Source: Posidonia oceanica
Taxonomy: Eukaryota > Streptophyta > Magnoliopsida > Alismatales > Posidoniaceae
Direction of reading: 5' to 3'
Length of the DNA: 64,000 nt
Assembly (NCBI GenBank): GCA_037176725.1
Contig: JAZBRS010000023.1
Coordinates: forward strand, 27,213,001-27,277,000
The notes below the pieces were generated by a model, which worked only from the letters and a program-made list of their open reading frames with translations, did not search any database and was not told where the DNA came from. Every line of letters begins with the position of its first letter. Position 1 is the stretch's first letter. Position numbers and translations under genes: made by a program. Below are positions 1 to 10,850 of this stretch, in pieces.

Positions 1-1009
1 TCACTTTGTAGCCACATGCAAGAGATGGCACTGTTCGGGTGAGTTCTGCCTGAGATTGTCACTGCTTGACATCCTCCAGGCACTGCTTGCTTGTCCATAG
101 CCAGGTTTCTGATTATACAAATGTTTATGGGTTTTGTATTTTTTAGAAGGGAAGGGACAAGCATGTTTTTAGGTTTTTGCATCGATTTTGTATTTTTTAT
201 GGTTTTTTTAGGTTTAAGAAAACATGAAAGGGAAAACCAACAACAATGCGAGAAAATATTTTTGCGTTTTTTGATTTTCTTGATTTTTTGGCGTTTTTGT
301 GCTTTATAGGATGCAAGAAATGGCATGTATGTGTAGAAGGTGATATGGATGATGACAGATATGTGCAAGATGAACGTGCAGAGTGATAAATATGTGCAGG
401 ATGGCGTGAATGTGCAGAGGAATGTGCAGAGTGATAAATGAGATGATATGTGCAGAGAGTGGCAGATGTGTGCAGCAAAATATGCAGAGTGATAGGTTAA
501 CGGACCTATCGCCGAATAGTTAGGGATATCAGCCCGTGGATGACAGGTTAACGGACCTATCACCGAGTAGTTAGGGTTGCCAGCCTGAATGCTAAGAATG
601 AATGCAAGAAGCAGAAGGGAATGCATGTTTTTAATGAGTTTTGTTGGTTTTATGCTTTTTATGATTTTCAGGCAAGGCAGAAAAATCGCAAAAACAAAAC
701 AAAACGAAAAGAAAAGACAATGTAGAAAACAAAAGAGAGGTTAGAAGGGCTTACCTGTCAGCAACCTCGGGAGGGAGGCGCTAGGTTCGCTCCTACGCTG
801 CTGATGTTGTCGGCGGGGTCCACTGTTGGCAGTGCGGGGAGCACTGGGGCTACAAAAGTTGGAGAAGAAATTACCTAGATGACGCTGCGCCTGGTCCTGC
901 TGTCGACGCTGCCGTTGCATCTCCGAGCGTCCCTCGGACGAGATAGGGAGGATGGAAGAAGGGGATCGCGCCGATGGGATCAGAAGGATCCATCGGAGCA
1001 GAGCGGGAT
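1..1009 (-). other. Element A interior downstream of gag, non-coding
   Basis: No gene is seen here. On the minus strand the sequence after gag (about 1009 to 745) is proline- and serine-rich if translated and ends at a possible splice donor (GTAAGC at about 750). It is followed by a T-rich stretch and then imperfect direct repeats near 490-590. The rest, to base 1, is T-rich on the plus strand and shows no conserved coding. Confidence 0.55.
490..592 (-). repeat. Two tandem copies of a 3'-interior repeat of element A
   Basis: Two copies, about 50 bp apart, share the minus-strand pattern CCCTAACTA-TTCGG/CTCGG followed by TAGGTCCGTTAAC. The same kind of repeat (CCTAACTAYC-GG followed by GTCCGTCA) sits just before the 3' LTR of element C at 36922-37072. 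This places the left edge of the window close to the 3' end of element A's interior. Confidence 0.6.
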
Positions 1010-3118
1010 TCAGAGAAGATTGGGGTAACCCCCCGAGGTTCCGGCAGTTGCGAAGCCTGCAGGCTCGAAAGAGGAAGGGTCGGCTACACTAGGACGTGGA
1101 AGTGCAAGTGCAGGTGTATGTGTATGTGTAGGCTCCTGCTTGTCAACGCTGATGATCCTGCGGTCGATCAGGCGTTGAACGGCATCCCGGAGAGTGAGGC
1201 AGTTGTCCGTCGAGTGCCCGGTGGTCCGATGGAAACTGCAGAACTGATCCGTATCATGCCACCATGGAGGGGGGTTTGGTGACGGACGGGCAGCCGGGAG
1301 TCTCAGGAGCGACTCAACTTGAGGGAAGATGGTGCTCAGTGGTTTGGGGAGAGGCGTGTAATCACACTCAGCCCGACGAGGTCGTCTTTGCCCTGGATGG
1401 AGTCCTTGCCGAGCGGGTGCGACGTGATGCACGGGCTCGAAGGTGGCAGTGTGCTCAGTGGGTGCAAAATTAGGTGCGTGCTCTAGCGGAAAAGGGTCTA
1501 GTTGACTCTCTGCATAGGCAGGCTCTTCGGGAAGATCGACACAACTCGGAGAGCTGTTCGGAGCGGTCAGGAGTGGAGCTGTTGCTGTTGTTGCTGTGGC
1601 GATTGCTGGAGGTGTTGGCCTGCCTAGCCAATACAGAAAGTGCAGGGAAATGCCCACTTCACAGCGAGCTTTCCACGCAGACACCAGTCCTAATCAGCGA
1701 TGCATGACTAGTGATGTGCTGAATGCAAAACAGAGTCCCAATCGCTGGCAGCGCCCCTTTGACGATCATCTCGATAGAATCCTCCTCGAAGGGTTTATCT
1801 TTGACTTGGGCGGCCAAGGAGCGCCAGCGACCGACATACTCCCCGAATGGCTCTTGGGGTCTCTGCTGGATGGCGACAAGATCCTCCCTCTTGGGGATCA
1901 GGTCGAGGTTGAAAGCATACTGCTCAAGGAAGGCCTGAGAAAGATCGGTCCAAGTTCGAACCGCTGCCATGTCAAGGGAAGTGAACCACTTGAGCGCGGG
2001 GCCGGTCAAACTCTTCTGAAACAAGCGGATAAGGAGCCTTTCATCAGCCTGAAGCTGAGCAAGGTCCCCGCAATATGCCCTCAGATGCGAAATAGGACAG
2101 CCTTTACCATTGTATTTATCGAAGACCGGGATGCGGAACTTCGAAGGGAGTGTGGCCTCGGGAAAGAGACAAAGGTCGCGAAACTGGTAAAACTGGTGGT
2201 CCTTGCCCTGCACTAGATGTAGTGCTTTCTCCAGAACGTCCATTCTGTCATTGATGGAGTCTAAATTAGCTGCCGTAGGGGATGGTGCAGCAGGGGTAGG
2301 AACCACATACGCCGAGTGGGTCGCACCTAAGTGCTCCTCCGGATCCACCATCACGTCGCCTGGTGGAGCAACGGGATGGCCGGCGTATCCGTGCGTGCAT
2401 GCAATGTAGGTAGGAAAGTATGCCAGATGGCTGGTGTATGCAAGGGGGATGGGTAGGTAACATGCTGTGTGGTGCGAGGTACAGATTGTTGGGGCAACAG
2501 TTGCTGCACAGGCGCGATGTTGGGCAGCGGACCAGTGGGATACTGTGCTCCACCCAGCCCAAAAGACTGATCACCAGGAAAGGGAGTTGTATGTAGTGCA
2601 TAGTGTTGTGCAGAAGCAGGAGACAGATGCCGCGCCCCCATCACTGGAGCAGTGTGTAGCTGGGGCGATGGTCTAGGCGGGAGTGCAGTGTGTGCAACAA
2701 CAGGCCGCAGAGGAACCTCAGGGGCAACAGGAATACAAGAGGGTCGAACTGATAGAGCCATACCCTGCAGCTGCTGGATAGTGTCCATCAGGTGCCGATA
2801 CCGCACTTCAGGAGACCCGTGAGTGGGAACACTGAATTGCAGGACCGGCCGGGAGGCAGACTCAAGAGATTGACAACCTAAAGCAAAGGTCGTCGCAGTA
2901 GAAGGGATGTCGGGAACGACATATCCCCAGGACGAAGGGGTCAGAGGTGCCTCCGGAACGCAGGGGGCGGTCATCGAGACAGATTCGACGACCGGATCCG
3001 GAGTGGTGCAAGTTTGCCAAAGACCCGCAGCAGAAGGGAGTGCCCTAGACGCCTGGGGATGGAATCCTGGTGTCATAGAGGGCACAGAGCCAACATAAGT
3101 GAAATCCGGGGGGCCCAA
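1010..3118 (-). pseudogene. gag: gag polyprotein of element A (frameshifted)
   Basis: Gag forms the retrotransposon particle and binds the RNA. The frame starts at 3118 with a long proline- and glutamine-rich N-terminal part. It shifts frame near 2380. The retrotrans_gag core follows (2354 to about 1690), with the family motifs QFRDLC, GPALKWF, LEQYAF and EPFGEYVGRWR. It shifts again near 1680 into a C-terminal part (1684-1010) that holds the CxFHxxxGHxTxxC-type segment (about 1240) usual in Tat gags. The same order of motifs is found in element C at 24200-25800, at high similarity. Two frameshifts make it non-functional as it stands. The stop near 1010 may be a third break, because the element C homologue reads on. 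Confidence 0.8.
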
Positions 3119-4468
3119 GTGGTAAACCCCTCCGAATCAGCGGTAAAGTGGAGCTCACCGACAGACTGGGCCATTGCTGACTGAGTCTAAGTGAGCGGAA
3201 GCTGCGACGAGAGAGAAGGAAGTAAAGTCTAAGGAAAACTACTGTCGGAAGCGACAAGTAGCTCAGAGGAAGGACGCTCAGAGTCCGGGCAACGGATCGC
3301 GCACGTACCTGTAAAAGAGTAACGATGTTAGAGGCTGTATGCAATAAAGAGTTATTAGGGGTGGCATGAATGGCACACGTGCAAATGAATGCCCTAAAAA
3401 TGCACTCTTTCACCATGCAAGTCCTGAGTAGATGACCTACTGGGACACACTCAAGGGTAGTGGGTTTAGACAGACTCCAGGTCAGAAAAAAGCAGGTCCC
3501 CTGTCTAACTCCTGGCCCAAAGCTCAGGTAATAACAGGGTGGTGCGTTGGTGGCCTCGACCCTGCCGAAGCATGGGCAGTACCCTCCACTAGCACCGACA
3601 CGACCCCTAGACAAGGGGGGACAGACCGACTAACTTGTACCATGCCAAAAGCAGTGGAACAAGGGGTCGGGGCTGTCCTTCGCAGACCGTGGGTGGACTC
3701 AGAAGAGAGAATGCATGCTTTCTAAGATGAATCAATCATGCAAAATGCTCTAGAGTCTTTTACTTGCGTTTTATTAACCAAAAATAAAAAAGGGGAAAAA
3801 TTGCAAGCTATTGGCCCTAGTTGTGCTTAGAAGTTATTGTTTAGCTTTATTGTAGCTTTAGGTTAAGCAAGAGGGAGAGCAAACATGTTTCTACTATCCT
3901 AGGCATGGCATATGCGAAAAGGAAGAAAATCAGTCAAATATGGCAGCAAACAACATACAAGAGAGCAAAAGGCAAGTGCATGGCATGTGCGAATGTTTGT
4001 GAGCATGATAGTGAAGAAAAACATCCATCACATCAAAAGGCATGCATACAGGGCATATGCATGCGTAGTGTCATAGCAAGTGTGTAAAAGAAAGCATTCA
4101 TCATTCAAAAAGCATGCATTGTTGCCAAACAAGTATGTAGACATGCATTGTGCAGGAAGTAAAGCAATAACAAGTAAGCAGGATAAAGAAAGTAAAGACA
4201 GGTAAGTTGTAAAGCGAATAAGAGCAGAAGCAAGGAAATAGGCAAGTAAACAAGCAAATTAGACAAAGCAGAGCAAGACAGAGCAAAAACCAAGGCAAAA
4301 CAGCCGAGGGGGGTGCAAAACCTAAGCAAAGTAACCACGAGGCGACTTGCTAGGAGTTCGCACAGAAAAACGAGCAAAACAAGCAAAGGAAACACAAAGG
4401 CGAACAAAGAAGGCAAATCCCAAACAGAATGCGAGCGAGCCAAAGCCAACGAAAGTCGGAGTCTAGTA
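3119..4468 (-). other. Element A untranslated leader
   Basis: This is the stretch between the primer binding site and gag. It is A-rich on the plus strand (T-rich in the sense of the element), has many ATG-containing short frames in both directions and no conserved domain. I read it as the long non-coding leader usual in Tat/Ogre elements. Confidence 0.55.
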
Positions 4469-4486
4469 TCCCCAGCGGAGTCGCCA
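4469..4486 (-). other. Second copy of the tRNA-Arg primer binding site
   Basis: An 18-base match to the 3' end of a plant tRNA-Arg (reverse complement TGGCGACTCCGCTGGGGA). It differs by one base from the LTR-adjacent copy at 4614-4631. It belongs to a roughly 145-bp tandem duplication (about 4370-4490 against 4515-4634) that also copies the purine-rich sequence beside it. Only the LTR-adjacent copy is in the correct position for priming. Confidence 0.6.
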
Positions 4487-4613
4487 CTGTCGACTTCGCT
4501 GGGCAAAGCGGACAGGCGAGCAAACAAGCAAAAGCAAGGCAAAGGGCACAAAGGCAAACAAAGAAAGCAAATCCCAAGCGAGCGAAAGCGAAGGCAAAAG
4601 CCGGAGTCTAGTA

Positions 4614-4631
4614 TCCCCAGCAGAGTCGCCA
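4614..4631 (-). other. Primer binding site of element A (tRNA-Arg)
   Basis: In the element's sense the LTR ends in ATTACTACA at 4633. One spacer base follows, and then TGGCGACTCTGCTGGGGA, complementary to the 3' end of plant tRNA-Arg with its CCA. A tRNA-Arg primer is characteristic of Ogre/Tat elements. This fixes the LTR border and the element's orientation. Confidence 0.8.
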
Positions 4632-5259
4632 CTGTAGTAATCCCGGTGTTCAGATCGTCCATGCACATTGCCAAAGCTCGTGTGCACCGATCAGAATCAG
4701 GCTTACTATTAGCGGCTATCTTCGAGAAGGAAGACTTAACTCGAAAACATTTTAAAAAAGGAAAAAGGGGGAAAAGAAGAAGATAAGACAAAATCGGAGT
4801 CGCCACCAAGTCTATTAGATCGGGAGACAAGGAAAACCGGGGAAATGCGTGAATAATCACGTAAAACCAAGCAAAAGATGCAATGCAAGGCAATGCAGAA
4901 GAAATGAGATGCAAATGAATGCAAATGATGTGACTCGTGCCTAGGATAAGGGCGATATGGTCATTGCGGGCCAAGAGAGAGGGCAAGGACTCCTGTTACA
5001 TGCGGGGAAGGTGTTAGGCACCCCCAACACGCCCGAGAATCGGTCTTTCTAGGCTTACGCTCGCATACGCAAGGAAATGCAGACTTTGAATGCCTAAGTG
5101 TCAATGAATGCCTATCTGGATGCTCAAAGGTGTGCTCTAAGCGAGGGAATGCAATGCAGGAAAGTAAACGTGCAATCTAAGCGCTCAGCGACGCTGTCTG
5201 TGTTCCGAACCGGGCGGAACTTGGCTCGTGAGAACTCCAGGCAGTAAGTGGGAAACGAT

Positions 5260-5945
5260 GCGGGAAAACAGAGCGGAACAGTGCGAAGAACAAAGTCAGC
5301 ATGCAGAACGGTTCCGACATGCAAAACGATGCGGGAAACGAAGCAAGGACGCGAAACAGTGCGAAGAACAAAGTCAGCATGCAGAACGGTGCAAGAAACA
5401 AGCGAGACACGTAAAGCGGCGCAAGAAACAAAGCCGGCACAAGAAACGGTGCAAGAAAAGGGCGAGGCACGCAAAACGGTGCAAGAAAACGAAACAGCAC
5501 GCAAAACGGTGCGAGAAAACAGGGCGGCACGCAAAACGATGCGAGAAAACAGAGCGGCACGCAAAACGGTGCGAGAAAACAGGGCGGCACGCAAAACGAT
5601 GCGAGAAAACAGAGCGGCACGCAAAACGGTGCAAGAAAACAGAGCGGCACGCAAAACGGTGCGAGAAAACAGAGCGGCACGCAAAACGGTGTAGGAAAAC
5701 AAGACGGCAGGCAAAACGGTGCGAGAAAACAAAGCGGCACGCAAAACGGTGAGAGAAACAAAGCTGCACGCAAAACGGTGCGAGAAAACAAAGCGACACG
5801 CAAAACGGTGCGAGAAAACGAAGCGGCACGCAAAACGGTGCTAGAAAACAAAGCGACACGCAAAACGGTGGGAGAAAACGAAGCGGCACGCAAAACGGTG
5901 CTAGAAAACAAAGCGGCACGCAAAACGGTGCGAGAAGCAAAGCGA
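5260..5945. repeat. 30-bp tandem array inside the LTR of element A
   Basis: About twenty units of a 30-base motif (core GCGAGAAAAC-AGCGGCACGCAAAACGGT) run through this block. They are most regular at 5450-5940 and degenerate at the left. The unit length is a multiple of three and the unit lacks stops in several frames, so long open frames appear on both strands. They are low-complexity by-products and not genes. Confidence 0.9.
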
Positions 5946-6574
5946 AAAGGAAGCGCGCAAAAGCCATGCAATGCGAATGATATGCAAACAATGCTGCCGA
6001 AGTTCAAGAGGACTTACCTTGGAAACCTGAAGCCTGATCTGAAATCTGATTGTCCATGCTGAAGAGCGCTCCGCCGGGGTCGTCCTGGTAGCTTACTTGA
6101 GAAGATCCAACGGCCGGATCTGAAGATATCCAGACTTCAAGGCAGGAGGCCAGAACAAGGGAGAAGATAAGATCTAAGTGTAAAAGGGACCTAAGGGGTG
6201 TGCAAAACAGGTCCTCCCATATTCAGGGGAGCTAGACATACTTAAGTGTGTGCAAGGGAGTACTAAATGCCATGATGTATGGGTGCAATGCATGGAAAAA
6301 TGCAGAAAAGGACCTAAGAGTGATAAAACCAAGTTGCAGGACTTAAACTAAAAGAAAATTAAAAAAAAAATGAACTGCAAGCGGACTGATGTGCAAATAA
6401 GCAAAACCATAGATATTAAATGCAATTCAATATGCTTTTAAATCAGAATTAAATAAGTCTTAAACTGATCTGGACCTAAGTGCAATATTTAAAAACTTAA
6501 ACGAACCTAATGCAATACAAATGTAAAATACCTAAGCTAATGCAAAAATAAAACTAAAGCTAAAGCTAACCTGT

Positions 6575-7190
6575 TTATCTACAGGAACCGTGCCCGAGGC
6601 TCGCCGGCGGGGGGCCTGGGACGGCAGAGGTGCGGGCGGCGCGGCCCGGGCGGCGTGCGGGGGAGCTCGGCGTGACGCGGCGGAGGCAGGGGCGACGTCC
6701 GGCAGCGTGCGGGGGAGCTCGGCGACGCGCGGGCGTGCTGCTGGAGTCGCCGGCGCCGGGGAAGAAGGTCCCTCCGGCGGTGTGCTGCGGGTGGCACGGT
6801 CGACGAGACGGCCCGGGGAAAGGCCGAGGAGCAAGAGGGGAGAGAGAGGAAGCCAGGGGAAGGGTTTTTTCACCTTTTCGCACGCCGGAACGAGCCACCC
6901 ACCTAGGTGGTTTTCAGTGGACTCGGCGGAGGTCGTGGCGGCGTGTGGCGGGTTGGCGGCGACACGCGACGATCTGGAGGCGTTGCTAGAGGTCTGGGGA
7001 AGACGACGAGGCTTCCAGAAGTACGTTCTACAGCCCGGAGCGAGATCTGGTCCGGCCGAGCTCCGCCTGTGGTGGCCGAGGTGGATGCGGCGTTGTGCGG
7101 CGTTCCAGGCTGAGGCAAGGGCGCGGGCGGCTAAGTGGTTAGCTGGGGAGCGTGTAGGAAGAAACAGAAGTGGATTCTACTGGGTGTGAA
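6575..7190. other. GC-rich block in the LTR of element A, no recognisable gene
   Basis: The base composition rises sharply compared with both sides. Open frames exist on both strands, with alanine-, arginine- and proline-rich translations and no family motif. On the minus strand a frame starting at 6898 could be a short leader peptide. I find no support for a protein. Confidence 0.4.
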
Positions 7191-7739
7191 GGAAATTATG
7201 AGTGTTTGAAGATTTCGGTAAAAAAGGGGTCGAAGGTGTTTGTGGTGGAGTGTATGGGCTGTGGGGCGTTTCGCGGTGAGATGTTGGGTGGGTTGTGAAG
7301 GTAGGTGCTTGGTGAGTACGATGGTGGAGTTTGGGAATTTTTGGATGCCTGTAGTGGAAGTTCTGCAATGGAGAAGGATGTGTCGGAGGTTTGAGAAGAA
7401 AAAAGGGTTGGATGGCCGTCTGTGGGTGAATGCTTGGGTTCCCCCTTGGTTTCTTGCTCTGGGGCAGTGCGCACGGGAGAGAGGAAGGTCTGTGGGTGTG
7501 TTCTCGGTGTGCCCTGGTGGTGTCCTCCCCCTTTTTTCACAGGTCTGGTTCATTGGCTTTTGTTCGTTGGGTTTCTGGGATTGCTTTCGGTGTTGTCAAT
7601 GGCAGAAGCCTGGGCCTAGGTCTGCGGGAGAATGGAGGTGTGCAAGGACGGCAGGTCTGGTGATGGTGTACTGTCGATTGGTGAAGGCTGGTTGGCAGAA
7701 AAAGAGAGAAGGAAAACAGAGGGGAGAAGGCTGCTGTAA

Positions 7740-9000
7740 CAGAAGGAGGAGGGAAAGAAATAAAAAGAAGAAGAAGGAATAGAAAAGAAGAAGAAAGAAG
7801 AAAAGAAAGAAAGAATAAGAGAAAAAATTAATTTATGGTTTTCCTTTTTTGGATTTGTTTCAAGGCAAATTGTTTTTAATTTTCTTTTTTTTGTTTATAA
7901 TTACTCTTTTGAATTTGTTAATGGTTTTCTTCTTTTAAGTTTTTTTTCTTTTTGATTGTTTTAATTGTTTAAATTTTTCTTTTGATTTGAGATTTTAGGA
8001 TTTGAGTTTTCTTTAAATTGTTTTTTGATTTCGTTTAAATGTTTGTTAAGTTTTTTAATTGTTTTTTTAGTTAAGTTTTTCTTGTTAAGTTGGGATTTTT
8101 TAATTAGACTTTTTTAATGGATTGCTTCTTAATTAACTAGGGGGAGTTTTAGTCTTTTAGTTTTTAGGATTTTTTCTTAAGTTTTCTTTTTAAATTATTT
8201 TCTGATTTTGTTTGTTAAATTCTTTTAATGTTTTTTAATTAAATTTCTCTTGTTGAGTTTTTAATTAAATGTTTTTTAATTGTTTCAAGTTTTTGATTGT
8301 TTCTTTTAGATTTGTTGAGTGTTTTTTAATTAATTACTTGTCTTAATGTTTTTAATTGTTTTCTTCTCTTTTAGGGTTCGTTTTTTATTATTTTTAATGA
8401 GGTTCTTACTTTTGTTTTGTTTTGATTATATTTTGGTTTTTTACTTGATTTTATAGTATTTTCTTTTGTTTATTTTGTGTCTTTAGATTGCATTCTTAAT
8501 TTCCTTTTTTAGTTGGATTTAATTAGGTTTTTGTTTTTAACTGTTTGTTTAAGTTTTTTAATTGCTTCTTTTTAGGATTTTGATTTGTTTTTTCTTTTGT
8601 TTCAGAGTTTTACAGGTTTTTTAAGGTTTTTATAGGTTTTGGAGGATTTAGTGGAAGAAAGGAAAAGAAAGGGAAAAGGAAGAAGAAATGGAGGAAATGG
8701 AGGAGGAAAGGAGAAAGATAGGAGTGGAAGGAAAATGAATATTAGAAAATCAGGGAAAATGGTAAAAATAAGATAAAAATAGGAATAAGATTGAGAACAG
8801 ATGGAAGCACAAGGGGGGCCCATAGCCAGGCAAAAAAGAGGGAGAAAAGGAGGTGAAAAGCAGGTGAAAAGCAGGAGGATAATCAGGAGAGAGAGAGGAG
8901 AGAGAAAAGGATAATCCAGGAGAGAGAAAAGGATAATTTGGGCAAAAGAAGGTCTTAGAGGTTTCGAAAAGGGGTGAAATTTGGTGGGTGTGTGGTCTAG
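7740..9000. other. Purine-rich and T-rich low-complexity part of the element A LTR
   Basis: GA-rich runs at 7740-7820 and 8640-8960 frame an 800-bp T-rich stretch with many TTTTAATT-type words. There is no coding and no clear tandem period. Confidence 0.6.
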
Positions 9001-9563
9001 GGTCTCTAGTCTTGGTCCCAGGGTTTTGGTTTGGTTTTGAGAAAGTTTTGGAGGGGTTTTGAGATGTAGAAAAAGGGTAGTTTTGCCTAAGTTTCCTAGG
9101 GTTTTTGGGAGTGGTTTTGGTCTGAGATTTTAAGGACTTTTTGGTGGATTTGTTAAGTCAGGAAGGGTGAGTTTTCCTATGGATTTTGGTTAGTTTTCAG
9201 GTTCGGGAAAGGGGGGTGATCTTAGGTTGAGTTTGGGCTTATTTTGAGGAGAAAGAGGAAGAGAATGATGTGGGTTTGGGCCTAAATTTGGATGGTTTTA
9301 GGTTAAAGTTTTGGATGGTTTTTAAGCTAAGGATTTGGATGGTTTTAGGTTGAAAGGGGGGGTGTGGTTTTAGGTTTTTCCTAGCCGCCCGAGAGATCCT
9401 TTAATTCTGCTTTTCAAAATGGGGTGTCAACAGCATCGAGTCATGATTTCTAGTGCATCTGCCGGATAAGTGACTCACGCCTATAGTCATTTACGCTCTC
9501 ACCGGCGTCAGGTAGGGTGTCTTGTCTACCCTGAGCAGCGGTCTCGCTCCGCTTGACCTCACT

Positions 9564-9577
9564 CAGGGAGGGGTATC
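9564..9577 (+). other. Polypurine tract of element B
   Basis: A purine-rich run with a GGGAGGGG core directly precedes the LTR start TGTAGACACCCC. The same arrangement stands before the LTRs of D (23731-23744) and C (37460-37473). It primes plus-strand synthesis. Confidence 0.7.
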
Positions 9578-9798
9578 TGTAGACACCCCATTCTGACAGC
9601 CTGGAAGTTGGTAGTTCTCTTTTGCAGGCTCGTGTGGTCTCTGGGATGGTATTCCCTTTTCTAACCCATTTTCTAGCTCATTTCCAAACTCAAAACCTTG
9701 TCCAAAACCCTAGAAGCCTTTACCAGGCCTTCTTGCAATTTTTACAACACTTCTAGGCCCAAAGCTAAGCCCATTTGCAGCTTTGGCCACCTGAGTGT

Positions 9799-9856
9799 GT
9801 TGGACGCTGGAACAGGCAGCGTCCAACGTTGGACGCCCTCTGGTCTGGCATCCAAC
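9799..9856. repeat. Double hairpin module 1 of LTR B
   Basis: The order is GTTGGACGC, 11 bases, the 18-base palindrome GCGTCCAACGTTGGACGC at 9819-9836, 11 bases, and GCATCCAAC. This folds as two side-by-side hairpins with 9-bp stems. Confidence 0.85.
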
Positions 9857-10553
9857 GACTCGAGTGCAGCAACGGCAGCTCCGCCCCCTTCGGCTCACCG
9901 CCCGTCCACTCCACCACCTCCCCGCACTTACTACCTGTCCCTTCCTCCACTCCACGCCATCCACTACCTTCCAAGCCTCACTTACTACCCATCTCTTCCA
10001 TTTCAGCCCAAAACAAGTTCTCACACCTCACTGCCAAGCCTGACTTTCGCCGGCCGTGTCAGCCACCGCCTCACGTCCACCACCCTTCTGCCAATGCCCA
10101 CGCCCTCCTCTGACATTGCACATGGCCTCTACACTCTCACCTGCACCTGCCACGACCTGCCAAAGCCTCAATTCGGCCTGCAAATCCTCTACCAAGCTCA
10201 AGAACCCATGCAGCATTTGCACAAAACCAAGACTTCAAGCCATTGCCACTCTCACCACACCGAGCCTACGAGAGAATTTCCACTTCCGAGAGCAAAAAGG
10301 GACTCCCATCTTCATCTGCAACCAGCTGCAAGCTCCTTCGGTGCTCCGAGCTGCTCAGGAGACCTCGCCGAACCTGCTGTCGTGCACACACCTACAACTT
10401 CGGCGAACTTCGTCGACCCGGCATTCCAGGGCTTCCAGAGGTTAGTTCTCTACCCCCTGTAGTCGTGCGTGCATTGTAGTACGTGTCTATGCCTTTGTTA
10501 CAAGTTTTTAGCTCCTTTTGGACGTGATTAACATCCAAGAGGAAGTTCAGTGT

Positions 10554-10610
10554 GTTGGACGCACCAACTGGTGCGTCCAACGTTGGACGCGGCATAGGCC
10601 GGCGTCCAAC
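10554..10610. repeat. Double hairpin module 2 of LTR B
   Basis: Same layout as at 9799: half-site GTTGGACGC at 10554, central palindrome GCGTCCAACGTTGGACGC at 10573-10590, half-site GCGTCCAAC at 10602. The loops differ from module 1 while the stems are kept. Confidence 0.85.
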
Positions 10611-10792
10611 GGCCTGCTTTGCTCTGCCTTTGTTTGAGTGCTTCCCATGCCTTTTCCTTGTATGCTTCTTTGCAAATATATGCTATTTGCCTCCTTTTAA
10701 TGCTCTCTGATGTTATACCATGCTTATTAGTTTATCCCATGCTTGTTTGAAGGCTTTTTTGCATGCTTATTATCCTTCTGCCTTCTGCTTTC

Positions 10793-10850
10793 GTTGGGCG
10801 CTAGGGTGAGCCGCGTCCAACGTTGGACGCTGGTTCGCCTAGCGTCCAAC
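10793..10850. repeat. Double hairpin module 3 of LTR B
   Basis: Half-site GTTGGGCGC at 10793, central palindrome at 10813-10830, half-site GCGTCCAAC at 10842. One stem base differs (G-T pair), otherwise the layout is as in modules 1 and 2. Confidence 0.85.

Larger units (their letters stand above)
1..9432 (-). mobile_element. Element A: Tat/Ogre-like Ty3/gypsy retrotransposon, 5' LTR plus gag-only interior (partial)
   Basis: Read on the minus strand this is one LTR (9432 down to 4633), a primer binding site, a non-coding leader (4600 to 3119), a decayed gag (3118 to about 1010) and a 3' interior that runs off the window. No protease, RT, RNase H or integrase follows gag. Instead, within 500 bp of gag, repeats of a kind found next to the 3' LTR of element C appear (about 490-590). 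A is therefore either a large internal deletion or a non-autonomous gag-only derivative. Its gag is clearly related to that of element C. It lies in the opposite orientation inside element B, whose 3' tail resumes at 9433. The LTR ends are TGTTGACACCCC and ATTACTACA. Confidence 0.8.
4633..9432 (-). repeat. LTR of element A (about 4.8 kb)
   Basis: The left border is set by the primer site. The right border is the TGTTGACACCCCATTTTG start common to Tat/Ogre LTRs, read on the minus strand from 9432. The 3' 450 bp of the LTR (plus 4633-5090) aligns well with the ends of the LTRs of B (about 11000-11414) and C (about 46370-46723), including the shared segment around ACACCTTCCCCG and GTAACAGGAGTCCTTGCCC. 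Inside lie a 30-bp tandem array (5260-5945), a GC-rich block (6575-7190), a GA/T-rich stretch (7740-8640) and more purine-rich sequence to 8960. The flank GCATC at 9433-9437 could be the target duplication, but the partner end is outside the window. Confidence 0.8.

Noticed and set aside
4614..4631. tRNA-Arg gene fragment
   Set aside because: Only the last 18 bases match, directly at the LTR border and complementary to the tRNA, as expected of a primer binding site.
4105..4986. 293-codon Leu/Phe/Cys-rich minus-strand frame, looking like a membrane protein
   Set aside because: It crosses the LTR end and primer site of element A and is the translation of a purine-rich leader read from its pyrimidine strand.
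5177..6007. Long overlapping open frames on both strands (up to about 276 codons)
   Set aside because: They follow the 30-bp tandem unit, whose length is a multiple of three and which lacks stops. The translations are low-complexity repeats with no family resemblance.
6590..7189. Alanine/arginine-rich open frame as a host gene in LTR A
   Set aside because: Overlapping frames on both strands come from high GC content; there are no splice sites or motifs that fit a gene.
9698..10462. 254-codon Pro/Ser/Thr-rich frame in LTR B
   Set aside because: It contains one of the hairpin modules and has no recognisable domain; frames of similar length and composition occur in the other phases.
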